Assembly: GCF_001517665.2 (NCBI RefSeq)
Contig: NZ_LN999808.1
Span: forward strand, 62,001 to 126,000
Source of the DNA: Peptoniphilus phoceensis
GTDB lineage: Bacteria > Bacillota > Clostridia > Tissierellales > Peptoniphilaceae
Direction of reading: 5' to 3'
Length of the DNA stretch: 64,000 nucleotides
Positions within the stretch are counted from its first letter, which is position 1. Every line of letters starts with the position of its first letter. Position numbers and translations under genes: made by a program. Shown here one piece after another: positions 43,644 to 51,854 of this stretch. The notes beneath the pieces were generated by a model. That model was not told the DNA's origin. It did no database searches and saw only the letters and a list, made by a program, of their open reading frames with translations.

Positions 43644-44780
43644 TTAATGACTAAATAGAATTAAGAATACACCTGCTGCTACGGCTGAGCCAATAACTCC
43701 CGCAACGTTAGGTCCCATTGCGTGCATTAGTAAGAAGTTTGTAGGATTGTATTTTCTACCTTCAACTTGTGAAACACGCGCTGCCATTGGTACTGCTGAT
43801 ACACCAGCTGATCCAATTAGTGGATTAATTTTTCCACCAGTTACAATATATAAAATTTTTCCAAAAATAACACCGCCTGCTGTTGCAAAACAGAATGCCA
43901 TTAAACCAAGAGCAATAATTTTAATTGTTGCTGGTTGTAGGAAAGTTGCTCCGTCTGCAGTTGCTCCAACTGTTACACCAAGCATGATAGTAACAATGTT
44001 CATAAGAGCATTTTGTACAGTGTCAGATAATCTAGCTACTACTCCTGATTCCTTAAATAGGTTTCCAAGCATAAGCATACCAAGAAGTGGTGCTACGTCT
44101 GGAAGAAGTAGTGATGTGAAAAGTACAACTACCACTGGGAAAATAACTTTTTCTAGCTTAGTTACTTTTCTTAGTGATGTCATAACTGTTTGTCTTTCTT
44201 TTTCAGTAGTTAAAGCCTTCATAATTGGCGGTTGAATCATTGGAATAAGTGCCATGTATGAATAAGCTGCTACTGCTATTGGTGCAAGTAAGTGTGGTGC
44301 TAATTGTGATGTTGTGAAAATAGCTGTTGGACCATCTGCTCCACCGATAATAGCAATTGCTGCTGATTCTGGTCCAGTAAATCCAAGTTTAACAGCTACG
44401 ATAAAGGCTACATAAATACCAAATTGTGCTGCTGAACCTAGTAAAAGTGAAATTGGATTTGCAATAAGTGGACCAAAGTCAGTCATTGCTCCTACACCCA
44501 TGAAAATTAGACATGGGAATAAGTTTGACTTAACACCATTATACATTATTGCAAGCACACCTGATGATTGCCAAGGGTCTGCTACATCCATTAATCCTGT
44601 TAGCGGTAAGTTTCTAAGAAGCATACCGAATGCAATAGGAAGAAGTAATAGTGGTTCAAATTCTTTTTTTATCGCAAGATATAGAAGAATAAAAGAAATT
44701 ACAAACATTACCACATTTTGCCATTGTAAGGATGCAAACCCCGATTCGGCGAGTATTCCCTGTAATGTTTCAATTAACAT
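43644..44780 (-). CDS. gcdB: Glutaconyl-CoA decarboxylase, beta subunit (Na+ pump)
   Basis: Membrane subunit that decarboxylates carboxybiotin and exports Na+. 378 residues, many membrane segments, with the family motif [12 protein letters not shown] (Asp essential in relatives, about residue 150), [15 protein letters not shown] and a C-terminal [18 protein letters not shown] paralogue lies at 17929-19041. It follows gcdC by 18 bp with a GGGAGGTC site. Together with GcdD it forms the membrane part of the complex and links glutamate fermentation to a Na+ gradient. Confidence 0.97.
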   Translation of the reverse strand: MLIETLQGILAESGFASLQWQNVVMFVISFILLYLAIKKEFEPLLLLPIAFGMLLRNLPLTGLMDVADPWQSSGVLAIMYNGVKSNLFPCLIFMGVGAMTDFGPLIANPISLLLGSAAQFGIYVAFIVAVKLGFTGPESAAIAIIGGADGPTAIFTTSQLAPHLLAPIAVAAYSYMALIPMIQPPIMKALTTEKERQTVMTSLRKVTKLEKVIFPVVVVLFTSLLLPDVAPLLGMLMLGNLFKESGVVARLSDTVQNALMNIVTIMLGVTVGATADGATFLQPATIKIIALGLMAFCFATAGGVIFGKILYIVTGGKINPLIGSAGVSAVPMAARVSQVEGRKYNPTNFLLMHAMGPNVAGVIGSAVAAGVFLILFSH

Positions 44781-44798
44781 ATGTTTTTGACCTCCCTA

Positions 44799-45236
44799 TT
44801 ATTCAACACTTGCTAGTAATGCGTCAGTATCTACAGTTTCTCCCGCTTTTACATTAAGTGTTACTTTACCTGCACATGGAGCTACGATTTCGTTTTCCAT
44901 CTTCATAGCTTCAAGAATAAGAATTACATCTCCTGATGCTACTGTGTCTCCATTGTTTACATTTACTTTAAGAACAGTTCCTGGCATTGGTGCAACTACA
45001 TCTCCAGATCCGCCTGATGCTGCAGGTGCTGCTGCTGGTGCAGGAGCTGCTGCTTGAGGAGCTGGTGCTGCAGGTGCAGGTGCTGCTGCTGGTGCAGGTG
45101 CTGCTTGAGGAGCTGCTGCAGGTGCTGCTGCTGGTGCTGCTGTTAATGATGCTGGTGTAAGAGATGCATATCCTCCGCCAACTTTTTCAACTTCTACTTC
45201 AAAAACTTTTCCATCTACTTTAACTTGATACTTCAT
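44799..45236 (-). CDS. gcdC: Glutaconyl-CoA decarboxylase, biotin carrier subunit
   Basis: Carries carboxybiotin between GcdA and GcdB. The 145 residues have a short N-terminal part, a long flexible Ala/Pro linker (about residues 33-74) and a biotinyl domain (75-145) with the biotin lysine in EAMKMENEI (about residue 112). The linker DNA (about 45010-45140) is a GC-rich repeat of GCTGCTGGTGCAG-like units, unlike its AT-rich surroundings. It lies 41 bp after gcdD and 18 bp before gcdB. Biotin ligase and biotin synthesis genes are not in the window. Confidence 0.97.
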   Translation of the reverse strand: MKYQVKVDGKVFEVEVEKVGGGYASLTPASLTAAPAAAPAAAPQAAPAPAAAPAPAAPAPQAAAPAPAAAPAASGGSGDVVAPMPGTVLKVNVNNGDTVASGDVILILEAMKMENEIVAPCAGKVTLNVKAGETVDTDALLASVE

Positions 45237-45277
45237 TAATTTCTCCTTTTCATAAATAATAGAATAATTTAAATAAT

Positions 45278-45592
45278 TTATTTCTTTTCGTTTATAGATA
45301 CGATTCTAAAACTTTCAACTCTTGATCTTTCTTGCATGCTGATCGCTCCAACTATTGCTGCTAAAAGTGCAGGGTCCATTGAATTATCAACTGGTGCTGC
45401 TTTCGGTGAAGACTTTTTCGCTTGACTTGCATTTGCTTTTGATGGGTCTTCTTTACCTTGAATTGCTCCTACTACTTTAGTAATAATAACAATTGCTATT
45501 AACAAAGATATAAGAGCCAAGAATACAACACACAAACCTGTCAATGCCACTCCAAAAGCCTCGCTCATGGTAAGACTAACATCTCCTAACAT
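45278..45592 (-). CDS. gcdD: Glutaconyl-CoA decarboxylase, delta subunit (OadG-like)
   Basis: Small single-pass membrane subunit that holds the decarboxylase together. ATG 45592 is chosen because GGAGGTGTGATA gives correct spacing; the GTG at 45598 lies inside that site. The 104 residues have one membrane helix (about residues 14-40, FGVALTGLCVVFLALISLL) and a charged, Lys/Ala-rich cytoplasmic tail ending in MQERSRVESFRIVSINEKK. It is the first gene of the gcd/gct operon. Compare the 41-residue relative at 19052. Confidence 0.92.
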   Translation of the reverse strand: MLGDVSLTMSEAFGVALTGLCVVFLALISLLIAIVIITKVVGAIQGKEDPSKANASQAKKSSPKAAPVDNSMDPALLAAIVGAISMQERSRVESFRIVSINEKK

Positions 45593-45648
45593 TATCACAC
45601 CTCCCCACGTGATTTCATATTACGGAATCCATTCCAGCTTTTAAGAAT

Positions 45649-45677
45649 ATTATAACAAAGACCTAAAATTAATTCAA
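45649..45677 (-). promoter_or_regulatory. Promoter of the gcd/gct operon
   Basis: Minus strand TTGAAT (45672-45677), 17-bp spacer ending TGT, TATAAT (45649-45654). The rest of 45680-46034 is very AT-rich; I see no gene or clear RNA element there. Confidence 0.82.
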
Positions 45678-46034
45678 TTAAAAACAATATGTAACGTCAA
45701 TTAATCAAAATCTTTTGCAAACTAATTATACATTAAAATATGGTCAAAATAAAGGAAAGCCTTTTTAATAAAATCTTCCAAATAAACAAATTTTAATTAT
45801 TTTTAACTATTGATTACATTTGTTAAAAAAAGATTTAATAATATTTTATTTTTTATTAAATTTTAATTTTTGAGGCAAAATCTTTGACTAAATGAAAATT
45901 CAAATATTTTATTTACCTTTTTCAAATAAAATCCTAAGATGACTTATCTTTTTGTAAAGTTATAATATCAATTAACTATTTTAAAATTTAAAAAATTTTT
46001 CACATCTGATTTTTATTTTATAAGAATTTATATA

Positions 46035-46070
46035 GAAAAAACTTCCCAAAAATAATTCCGGAAGTTTTTT
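46035..46070. terminator. Terminator after mntP
   Basis: Stem AAAAAACTTCC with GGAAGTTTTTT, 14-nt loop, T run either way. Confidence 0.85.
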
Positions 46071-46133
46071 GTAAGTACACATTTGGTTTTAATATAGAAA
46101 GAATTTTAAGATTTTAAAAATTTAATGGCAAAA

Positions 46134-46700
46134 CTAGAAAGAAAGTAAGCCCAAATGTTGGGCTAATATTTTTACACCTAAAAGAATTAATATTATTCCA
46201 CCAGTGATTTGTGCCTTGTCTTTTAAGGCTATTCCAAAAAACTTCCCTATTTGAACTCCAACAAAAGATATCGCAAAAGTTGTTAATCCTATAACTAAAA
46301 CTGCAAGTGATATCTTTATTTCTAAAAAGGCAAAGGAAACCCCAACTGCCAAAGCATCAATAGATGTTGCAATGGCAAGTACAAATAAATTTTTTATATC
46401 AAGCCTATCTTCTTCTATTGGACAAGTTTTATCTCTTGCTTCTCTTATCATGTTTAATCCAATTACACCAAGAAGGATAAAAGCAATCCAATGGTCAATT
46501 GCTTGAAGTTTTTCTGCAAAAATCGAACCCAAAAGGTAACCTATGTAGGGCATTAAACCTTGAAAAACTCCAAAGAAAAGGGCAATAACAAGGGATTTTT
46601 CTAAAAAGTTTTTCTTTATTGCAAGTCCCTTACAAACAGCTGCTGCAAAGGCATCCATTGAAAGTCCAAGGCCTACTAAAAATACTGAAAATAAATTCAT
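46134..46700 (-). CDS. mntP: Manganese efflux pump MntP
   Basis: Membrane exporter protecting from excess Mn2+. The 188 residues have six transmembrane segments in two repeats, with acidic membrane motifs LGLSMDAFAAAVCKG (about residue 15) and ATSIDALAVGVSFAF (about 115), as in YebN/MntP. ATG 46700 is chosen because GGGGAGAG lies before it; a longer frame to 46736 would run through a terminator hairpin. That hairpin ends 10 nt upstream of the start, right against the ribosome site (see findings). No yybP-ykoY (Mn2+) riboswitch could be recognised. Confidence 0.93.
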   Translation of the reverse strand: MNLFSVFLVGLGLSMDAFAAAVCKGLAIKKNFLEKSLVIALFFGVFQGLMPYIGYLLGSIFAEKLQAIDHWIAFILLGVIGLNMIREARDKTCPIEEDRLDIKNLFVLAIATSIDALAVGVSFAFLEIKISLAVLVIGLTTFAISFVGVQIGKFFGIALKDKAQITGGIILILLGVKILAQHLGLLSF

Positions 46701-46711
46701 CTTCTCTCCCC

Positions 46712-46740
46712 AAAAAAAATAGATGCCAAAAAGCATCTAT
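46712..46740 (-). terminator. Terminator after the glutaredoxin gene, abutting the mntP ribosome site
   Basis: Minus strand ATAGATGC, 6-nt loop, GCATCTAT, then eight T and immediately GGGGAGAG of mntP. Confidence 0.85.
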
Positions 46741-46762
46741 CTTTATCTCATTTTTTAAACAA

Positions 46763-46990
46763 TTATTTTAATAGTTCGTCTAATCTATTTTTGTCAAAGC
46801 CAACGATTTGTTCATCATCAACGCAAATTACTGGAACACCTGTGTATCCCATTGCCATTAATTCTTGTCTTGCTTCCTTATCAGTTTGTACGTTTTTTTC
46901 TTCGAAAGATACTTCTCTTTCTTTTAGATAATCTTTTGCCATTGTGCAATAAGGGCAAGTGTTGCTTGTATATACTGTTACTTTACTCAT
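46763..46990 (-). CDS. Glutaredoxin-like redox protein
   Basis: A 75-residue thioredoxin-fold protein with active site CPYC (residues 12-15), cis-Pro region TGVPVICVDD (about 50-59) and the final GFDKNRLDELL, matching the short glutaredoxin/NrdH-like group (Uxx-type in Firmicutes). It probably reduces disulfides on partner proteins. GAGGAGGAAATAAA precedes the ATG. Single gene between arsR and mntP, ended by the terminator that abuts mntP. Confidence 0.93.
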   Translation of the reverse strand: MSKVTVYTSNTCPYCTMAKDYLKEREVSFEEKNVQTDKEARQELMAMGYTGVPVICVDDEQIVGFDKNRLDELLK

Positions 46991-47111
46991 TTTATTTCCT
47001 CCTCATTGTCTTTTAATTATACTCCAACTCTTAAAAAAATCAAATAATTTAAGACTACTTCTTTGTTTTATAGATAAAATTTACAAAATAGATAGTATAC
47101 TTTTATAAATC

Positions 47112-47462
47112 TTACAACTTGTGCTCTGCATGTTCTAGTCCATCCTTAAATATACATAGGACGTGCTCATCATCTAGGGAATAATATGCCCTTCTCCCAC
47201 GCCTTTTTACCTTAATTAGATTTTGTGATCTAAGTAGGGCAAGTTGGTGAGATATAGATGACTGACTCATGTCTAATAATTCTGAAATATCAGAAACACA
47301 AAGGGGACCATTTATTAGAGCATAAATTATTTTTATTCTAGTTGGATCAGATAGGGCCTTGAAAATTTGGGATAAATTTTCTATTAAATTTTCTTTTTCA
47401 TTAAAGTTTGATATATCCTTTTGAACTTTTTCAGGAATATCATCTATAAAATTTCCCTTCAT
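47112..47462 (-). CDS. ArsR/SmtB family metal-sensing repressor
   Basis: A 116-residue winged-helix repressor. The HTH region is LCVSDISELLDMSQSSISHQLALLRSQ (about 55-81). The C-terminal helix DDEHVLCIFKDGLEHAEH has the alpha-5 metal site pattern D-x-H ... H-x2-H, typical of zinc sensors such as SmtB/CzrA; a single Cys is left of the alpha-3 CVCD site. ATG 47462 follows GGGG by 10 nt, 7 bp after the ksgA stop; a GTG at 47480 inside ksgA lacks a site. The target may be metal genes elsewhere; mntP lies 400 bp downstream. Confidence 0.88.
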   Translation of the reverse strand: MKGNFIDDIPEKVQKDISNFNEKENLIENLSQIFKALSDPTRIKIIYALINGPLCVSDISELLDMSQSSISHQLALLRSQNLIKVKRRGRRAYYSLDDEHVLCIFKDGLEHAEHKL

Positions 47463-47469
47463 TATTTCA

Positions 47470-48321
47470 TTACCCCACACTTTTAAAATTTACACTTAAA
47501 ATTATAAATTCTTCTAAAGTTAAGGTTTCCGCCCTTCTACTTCCATCAATTCCGCTTAATTCAAGAGCTCTTTTTATATCATCCTTTGTATAAGGAAGTT
47601 TTGAATTTGAAAAAGAATTTACTAGAGTTTTTCTCCTAGTAGTAAAGGCTGCCCTAACTATTTTAAATAAGAAGTCTGTATCAAGATCTTCTCTTTCTTT
47701 CATCTTTAGGTTGACAACTGCTGAGTCAACATTTGGCTTTGGCATAAATACTGAACTTGGAACTTGAAACTTGTAATTACAATCTGTGTAATAATTTATA
47801 AAAACAGATAAAGATCCATAGTCCTTATTCCCCGGCTTGGCTGCAAGTCTTTTTGCAACTTCCTTTTGAACCATTACAGTAATTGAAATTAAATTTACTT
47901 TAGATAAAATTAATTTTTCTATTATTGGCGTAGTCACATAATAGGGAAGATTTGCCACAACTTTAAAGGGCTCATCCCCAAATTCTTCTTCTGTCAATTT
48001 TTTTAAATCTAAGTCGAGAAAGTCGCCATAAATAACTTTTACATTATCTATATTTAAAGTTTCCTTATGAAGTTCTCTTAATTTCTCATCAATTTCAACT
48101 GCCAAGACTTTTTTTGCACGTAAGGCAAGTTCTTCTGTCATGGTTCCAACACCAGGACCTATTTCCAAAATGTTGTCATTTTCATTTACTTCAGCTGCAT
48201 CAGCAATTTTTCTAACTATATTTCCATCTATTAAAAAGTTTTGTCCCAGAGATTTTGTAAATCTAAAGCCGTACTTTGAAAGAACCTCTGAAAGTTTGCT
48301 GGGTTTATATAATCTATCTAT
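47470..48321 (-). CDS. ksgA: 16S rRNA dimethyladenosine transferase KsgA, AUA start
   Basis: Dimethylates A1518 and A1519 of 16S rRNA with SAM. The usual start at internal ATG 48168 would remove the conserved N-terminus. Read upstream in the same frame, the sequence gives DRLYKPSKLSEVLSKYGF and then the family motif LGQNFLID, followed by EIGPGVGT (SAM site) and ANLPYYVTTP. The only frame-open start is ATA at 48319-48321: two codons further up is TGA, and no ATG, GTG or TTG exists before the LGQNF motif. A purine-rich AAGGAAG lies about 9 nt upstream. The 283-residue length agrees with the family. It overlaps the rnmV stop by 8 bp (ATAGATAG). Confidence 0.93.
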   Translation of the reverse strand: MDRLYKPSKLSEVLSKYGFRFTKSLGQNFLIDGNIVRKIADAAEVNENDNILEIGPGVGTMTEELALRAKKVLAVEIDEKLRELHKETLNIDNVKVIYGDFLDLDLKKLTEEEFGDEPFKVVANLPYYVTTPIIEKLILSKVNLISITVMVQKEVAKRLAAKPGNKDYGSLSVFINYYTDCNYKFQVPSSVFMPKPNVDSAVVNLKMKEREDLDTDFLFKIVRAAFTTRRKTLVNSFSNSKLPYTKDDIKRALELSGIDGSRRAETLTLEEFIILSVNFKSVG

Positions 48322-48865
48322 GGGAGTTCACTTCCTTCATCGCTTCATCAAATTCTTCCCTCGTTATGCCAAAGGAATTTAATTTGTGAAGAGTCTTTTT
48401 ACCATTTCCATATCCTATTTTTAGGATTTCCGAAAGCATTTCTCGTCTATTTTTTGAATCATCAAAATTTATCAATCTATTTTCTATTAAATCAGCCATA
48501 GTAAATTCCGAAGACATTTCTGTCTTTGTTGCTCTAGCTGCTTTTAGTGCTTTTAAGATTTCTTCTGGAGAGGCATTTTCAACACCAATATCTCCATGTT
48601 TTGTGGATACACTTTGAGAAAGGTAGGCATGTTTTGCAGTAGGGATTTCATCAGCAATTCTCTTTCTAATTTGAGAACCCATGTAGTCAGAATCCGTAAA
48701 AATTATTATTCCCTTCTTCTTATCCATTTCTTTTAAGAGATTTATTAACTTTCTTCCAAAAGCAAAGCCGTGAGTGGTTATAATTTCTGCATCAACTGCC
48801 TTTTTTATGGCAATTTCATCATCACGACCCTCTGCGACAATTACTTCTTTAATTGTCATTTTCAT
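48314..48865 (-). CDS. rnmV: Ribonuclease M5
   Basis: Toprim nuclease that matures 5S rRNA in Gram-positive bacteria. The 183 residues begin with IKEVIVAEGRDDEIAIKKAV (Toprim Glu, about residue 12) and contain IIIFTDSDYMGSQIRKRI with the DxD pair (about 58), followed by the M5-specific VENASPEEILKALKAAR. It overlaps tatD by 4 bp (ATGA) and ksgA by 8 bp, as in the conserved tatD-rnmV-ksgA order of Firmicutes. Confidence 0.96.
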   Translation of the reverse strand: MKMTIKEVIVAEGRDDEIAIKKAVDAEIITTHGFAFGRKLINLLKEMDKKKGIIIFTDSDYMGSQIRKRIADEIPTAKHAYLSQSVSTKHGDIGVENASPEEILKALKAARATKTEMSSEFTMADLIENRLINFDDSKNRREMLSEILKIGYGNGKKTLHKLNSFGITREEFDEAMKEVNSHR

Positions 48866-49626
48866 ATTCCAAAAAACCTCTTTGTATTTTCTGCTGTAAC
48901 TTTTTCTATTTCAGCTGGATCAGTCTGTCTTAAATCAGCAATATATTGGCAAGTAAACTTCACAAGTTTTGGTTCATTTCTCTTGCCCCTATAAGGGACT
49001 GGAGTCATATAAGGACAGTCTGTCTCAAGTAGTAGCCTGTCCAAAGGAACAACTTTTGCAACTTCCTTTGGAGTCTTTGAATTTTTAAAAGTAACTGCTC
49101 CGCCAAGGGCAATGTAGTCTCCCATCTTCATGTACTCTTCCATCATTTCTACTGATTGTGAAAAACAATGAATAAGAGCTGTGAAGTCATATTTTTCATG
49201 AGCTTCTTTTAAAATATCAAAAGTGTCCTTAGCTGCATCACGTGAGTGAATCACAATATTTTTGCCAAGCCTTGCTGCAAGCTCAATTTGTTTTTTAAAG
49301 ACTTCTTTTTGAACATCCCTAGGAGAATTGTCATAGTAATAATCTAGTCCAATTTCTCCAATAGCAAGAACTTTTTTATTTTTAGAAAGTTCTATAAGTC
49401 TTTTTTCCACTTCATCATTATAAGAATCAGCTTCGTGAGGATGGACTCCTATAGCTGCATAGATATTTTCATACTTATTTGCAAGTTCTACTGACCTTTC
49501 TGAAGATGCTAGATCAGAAGAATTATTAATAACGAGTTCTATTCCATTTTCAGCTAGACTCTTTATAAGACTTTCCCTATCTTCATCAAAGGCAGGATCA
49601 TCTAAGTGTACATGTGAATCTATCAT
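48862..49626 (-). CDS. tatD: TatD family metal-dependent hydrolase/DNase
   Basis: A 254-residue TIM-barrel amidohydrolase-type nuclease (YabD/TatD). Motifs in order: MIDSHVHLDDPAFD (metal His pair, residues 4-6), AIGVHPHEAD (about 57), GEIGLDYYYD (about 92), IVIHSRDA (about 126), ALIHCFSQS (about 151) and LLETDCPYMTP (about 199). It follows metG by 18 bp and precedes rnmV with a 4-bp overlap. Exact cellular role is not settled in the family. Confidence 0.95.
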   Translation of the reverse strand: MIDSHVHLDDPAFDEDRESLIKSLAENGIELVINNSSDLASSERSVELANKYENIYAAIGVHPHEADSYNDEVEKRLIELSKNKKVLAIGEIGLDYYYDNSPRDVQKEVFKKQIELAARLGKNIVIHSRDAAKDTFDILKEAHEKYDFTALIHCFSQSVEMMEEYMKMGDYIALGGAVTFKNSKTPKEVAKVVPLDRLLLETDCPYMTPVPYRGKRNEPKLVKFTCQYIADLRQTDPAEIEKVTAENTKRFFGI

Positions 49627-49644
49627 CTTTTCTCCTAACTAAAT

Positions 49645-51597
49645 TTAACTAATCTTTGCTCCTGATTTAATATCAGCTAAAGTTGATGCAAGACTTAAAT
49701 TATCTTCATCATCTGCTGCAGCAAGAATCATACCCTTGGATTCTACTCCTCTTAACTTAATTGATTTTAAGTTAACAATCATTAGGACTTTCTTGCCAAT
49801 TAAATCTTCTTTTTTGTAGTAGTTTTTGATTCCAGAAACGACTTGTCTATCCATATCTCCAACTTTTAATTTTAGTACAAATAATTTGTCAGCATTTGGA
49901 TGATCTTCTACATCAAGGACTTCAGCAACCCTAATGTCAAGTTTATCAAAATCTTCTATTGTAATTTCTTCTTTTATATCTTCTTTATCCTTTTTATCTG
50001 TCATAATTCTTGATTTTAGAAGAGCTGTATTTTCTTCATTGAACTTTTCAATTTCAGTATCAATATCAAGTCTTGGGAAAATTACTTCTCCCTTTCTAAC
50101 CTTAGTTTCATCAGGAAGTAGTCCAAAAACTCTTGAATCTTCCCAATTAATTTTATCATCAAGACCAAGTTGTTCTCTTATCTTTAGAGATGTTTCCTTT
50201 ATAAATGGATAAATCAATACAGAAACAATTCTAAGACTTTCTGCCAAATTATATAAAACAGTATTTAGTCTGTCTTTTTTATCTTCATCTTTTGCCAATT
50301 TCCAAGGTTCAGTTTCATCAACATACTTGTTAGTTCTTCTAATAAGTTTCCAAATTGCTTCTAAAGCCACAGAAAATTCATAATGTTCCATTGCCTTTTC
50401 AACTTCGTCGACAACAGAAACTGCAAGATTTTCTAAATCATCGTCGACATCTTCTCTTATTCCCATATCCTTTATAATGCCTTCATTATATTTAGAAATC
50501 ATGGAAACAGTTCTTGAAAGTAAGTTTCCAAGATCATTTGCAAGGTCAGAGTTAAGTCTTTGCATGAATTTTTCTATATTAAAAGATCCATCAGATCCAA
50601 AGGAGAATTCACGCAACAAGAAATATTTAAGGGCGTCAACGCCGTAAAGTTTTATAATTGGTTCAGGATAAATAACATTTCCCTTAGACTTGCTCATCTT
50701 GTCGTTATCAAATAAAATCCAGCCATGACCAAATACTTTTTCTGGAAGTGGCAAATCAAGTGCCATTAAAAGAGCTGGCCATATAATAACGTGGAATCTA
50801 ATAATTTCCTTTCCGACAAAGTGAACGCCTGCTGGCCAATATTCTTTAAATTTATTTTCATCAGTACCATAACCAATTGCTGTCAAGTAGCAAGTTAGGG
50901 CATCAATCCAAACATACACAACGTGCTTAAGATCAAAAGGAACCTTTACTCCCCAGTCAAAAGTTGATCTTGAAACAGAAAGATCTTCAAGACCACCTTC
51001 TCCTTCAAAAAAGTTCCTAACCATTTCATTTTTTCTAAAAGCAGGTTCAATAAACTCTGGGTGATCTTCATAATATTTTAAAAGTCTGTCCTTATATTTT
51101 GAAAGTCTAAAGAAGTAAGATTCTTCATGAGTTAGTTCAGTTTCTCTGCCACAGTCAGGACAAGTGTGACCTTCTTCTAATTGAGCTTCAGTCCAGAAAG
51201 ATTCACAAGGCTTACAATAATATCCTTCGTATTCACCCTTGTAAATATCTCCCTTGTCATAGAGCTTTTGGAAAATATTTTTGACATCTTCTTCATGGTC
51301 TTTGTCTGTAGATCTGACAAAATAATCATAATCAATATCCATGATAGACCAAAGTTTTTTGATATTTTTAACTATTCCATCAACATATTCCTTTGGCTCC
51401 ATGCCAAACTCTTTAGCCTTATCTTCTATCTTTTGACCATGCTCATCAGTACCAGTAGTAAAGAAAACATCATAGCCTTGCATTTTCTTAAATCTCTTAA
51501 CACAGTCAACTGCAACAGTACAGTAAGTGTGACCAATGTGAAGATTATCACTTGGATAATAAATTGGTGTCGTTACATAAAATTTTTTATTACTCAT
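49645..51597 (-). CDS. metG: Methionyl-tRNA synthetase with C-terminal tRNA-binding domain
   Basis: Class I synthetase charging tRNA-Met. ATG 51597 follows TGGAGGTTTT; the longer frame to 51654 would extend across a terminator-like hairpin. The 650 residues have the HIGH box NLHIGHTY (about 16), the zinc knuckle CKPCESFW ... CPDCGRE (about 126-150), KMSKSKGNVIYPEP (about 300) and a fused EMAP-type tRNA-binding domain (about 545-650, starting EEITIEDFDKLDIRVAEV). First gene of the metG-tatD-rnmV-ksgA-arsR operon. Confidence 0.98.
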   Translation of the reverse strand: MSNKKFYVTTPIYYPSDNLHIGHTYCTVAVDCVKRFKKMQGYDVFFTTGTDEHGQKIEDKAKEFGMEPKEYVDGIVKNIKKLWSIMDIDYDYFVRSTDKDHEEDVKNIFQKLYDKGDIYKGEYEGYYCKPCESFWTEAQLEEGHTCPDCGRETELTHEESYFFRLSKYKDRLLKYYEDHPEFIEPAFRKNEMVRNFFEGEGGLEDLSVSRSTFDWGVKVPFDLKHVVYVWIDALTCYLTAIGYGTDENKFKEYWPAGVHFVGKEIIRFHVIIWPALLMALDLPLPEKVFGHGWILFDNDKMSKSKGNVIYPEPIIKLYGVDALKYFLLREFSFGSDGSFNIEKFMQRLNSDLANDLGNLLSRTVSMISKYNEGIIKDMGIREDVDDDLENLAVSVVDEVEKAMEHYEFSVALEAIWKLIRRTNKYVDETEPWKLAKDEDKKDRLNTVLYNLAESLRIVSVLIYPFIKETSLKIREQLGLDDKINWEDSRVFGLLPDETKVRKGEVIFPRLDIDTEIEKFNEENTALLKSRIMTDKKDKEDIKEEITIEDFDKLDIRVAEVLDVEDHPNADKLFVLKLKVGDMDRQVVSGIKNYYKKEDLIGKKVLMIVNLKSIKLRGVESKGMILAAADDEDNLSLASTLADIKSGAKIS

Positions 51598-51608
51598 AAA
51601 ACCTCCAT

Positions 51609-51629
51609 AAAAAAACCCAATCCAATGGG
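51609..51629 (-). promoter_or_regulatory. Terminator-like hairpin in the metG leader
   Basis: Minus strand CCCATTGGATTGGG (CCCA/TGGG stem) followed by seven T and then the metG ribosome site. Upstream CCAAG could pair with TTGG and compete. Possibly an attenuator; no T-box or S-box core recognised. Confidence 0.5.
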
Positions 51630-51686
51630 ATAAGGTCTTGGCAAAATCTGTCAATATTCCGATAATTTTCTATATATATTAGAATA

Positions 51687-51715
51687 ATTATAACTGAATT
51701 AGCCTATAAAATCAA
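51687..51715 (-). promoter_or_regulatory. Promoter of the metG operon
   Basis: Minus strand TTGATT (51710-51715), 17-bp spacer, TATAAT (51687-51692); leader of about 80 nt. Confidence 0.75.
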
Positions 51716-51854
51716 TTTCAAGCCCTTTTATTTATCTTCTGGTAGCTTCATTTAATAGAAAAAATAAATTTCCAAGTTATTTTTTTTATCTTGTTGTATA
51801 ATAGATAATTGTTGTTAAAAAACATAAATTAAAAATCTTATAAGGAGGATACAT

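Noticed and set aside
45010-45140. GC-rich simple repeat as a possible foreign insert
   Set aside because: It encodes the Ala/Pro linker of GcdC, a known property of such biotin carriers.
45690-46034. Possible RNA gene in the 535-bp gap upstream of gcdD
   Set aside because: Only AT-rich sequence and a weak AAAGG/CCTTT hairpin; no promoter-terminator pair that I would trust.
46700-46762. yybP-ykoY manganese riboswitch before mntP
   Set aside because: The space is only 62 nt and is filled by a simple terminator; no conserved riboswitch blocks seen.
48168-48168. ksgA start at ATG 48168
   Set aside because: It removes the conserved LGQNFLID motif needed for the family; upstream in-frame sequence is clearly coding.
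51181-51633. 150-codon frame opposite metG
   Set aside because: Antisense shadow of a certain gene; no ribosome site.
51598-51654. N-terminal extension of MetG from TTG 51654
   Set aside because: The extension would be read through the leader hairpin; ATG 51597 has a proper TGGAGG site and matches the family N-terminus.
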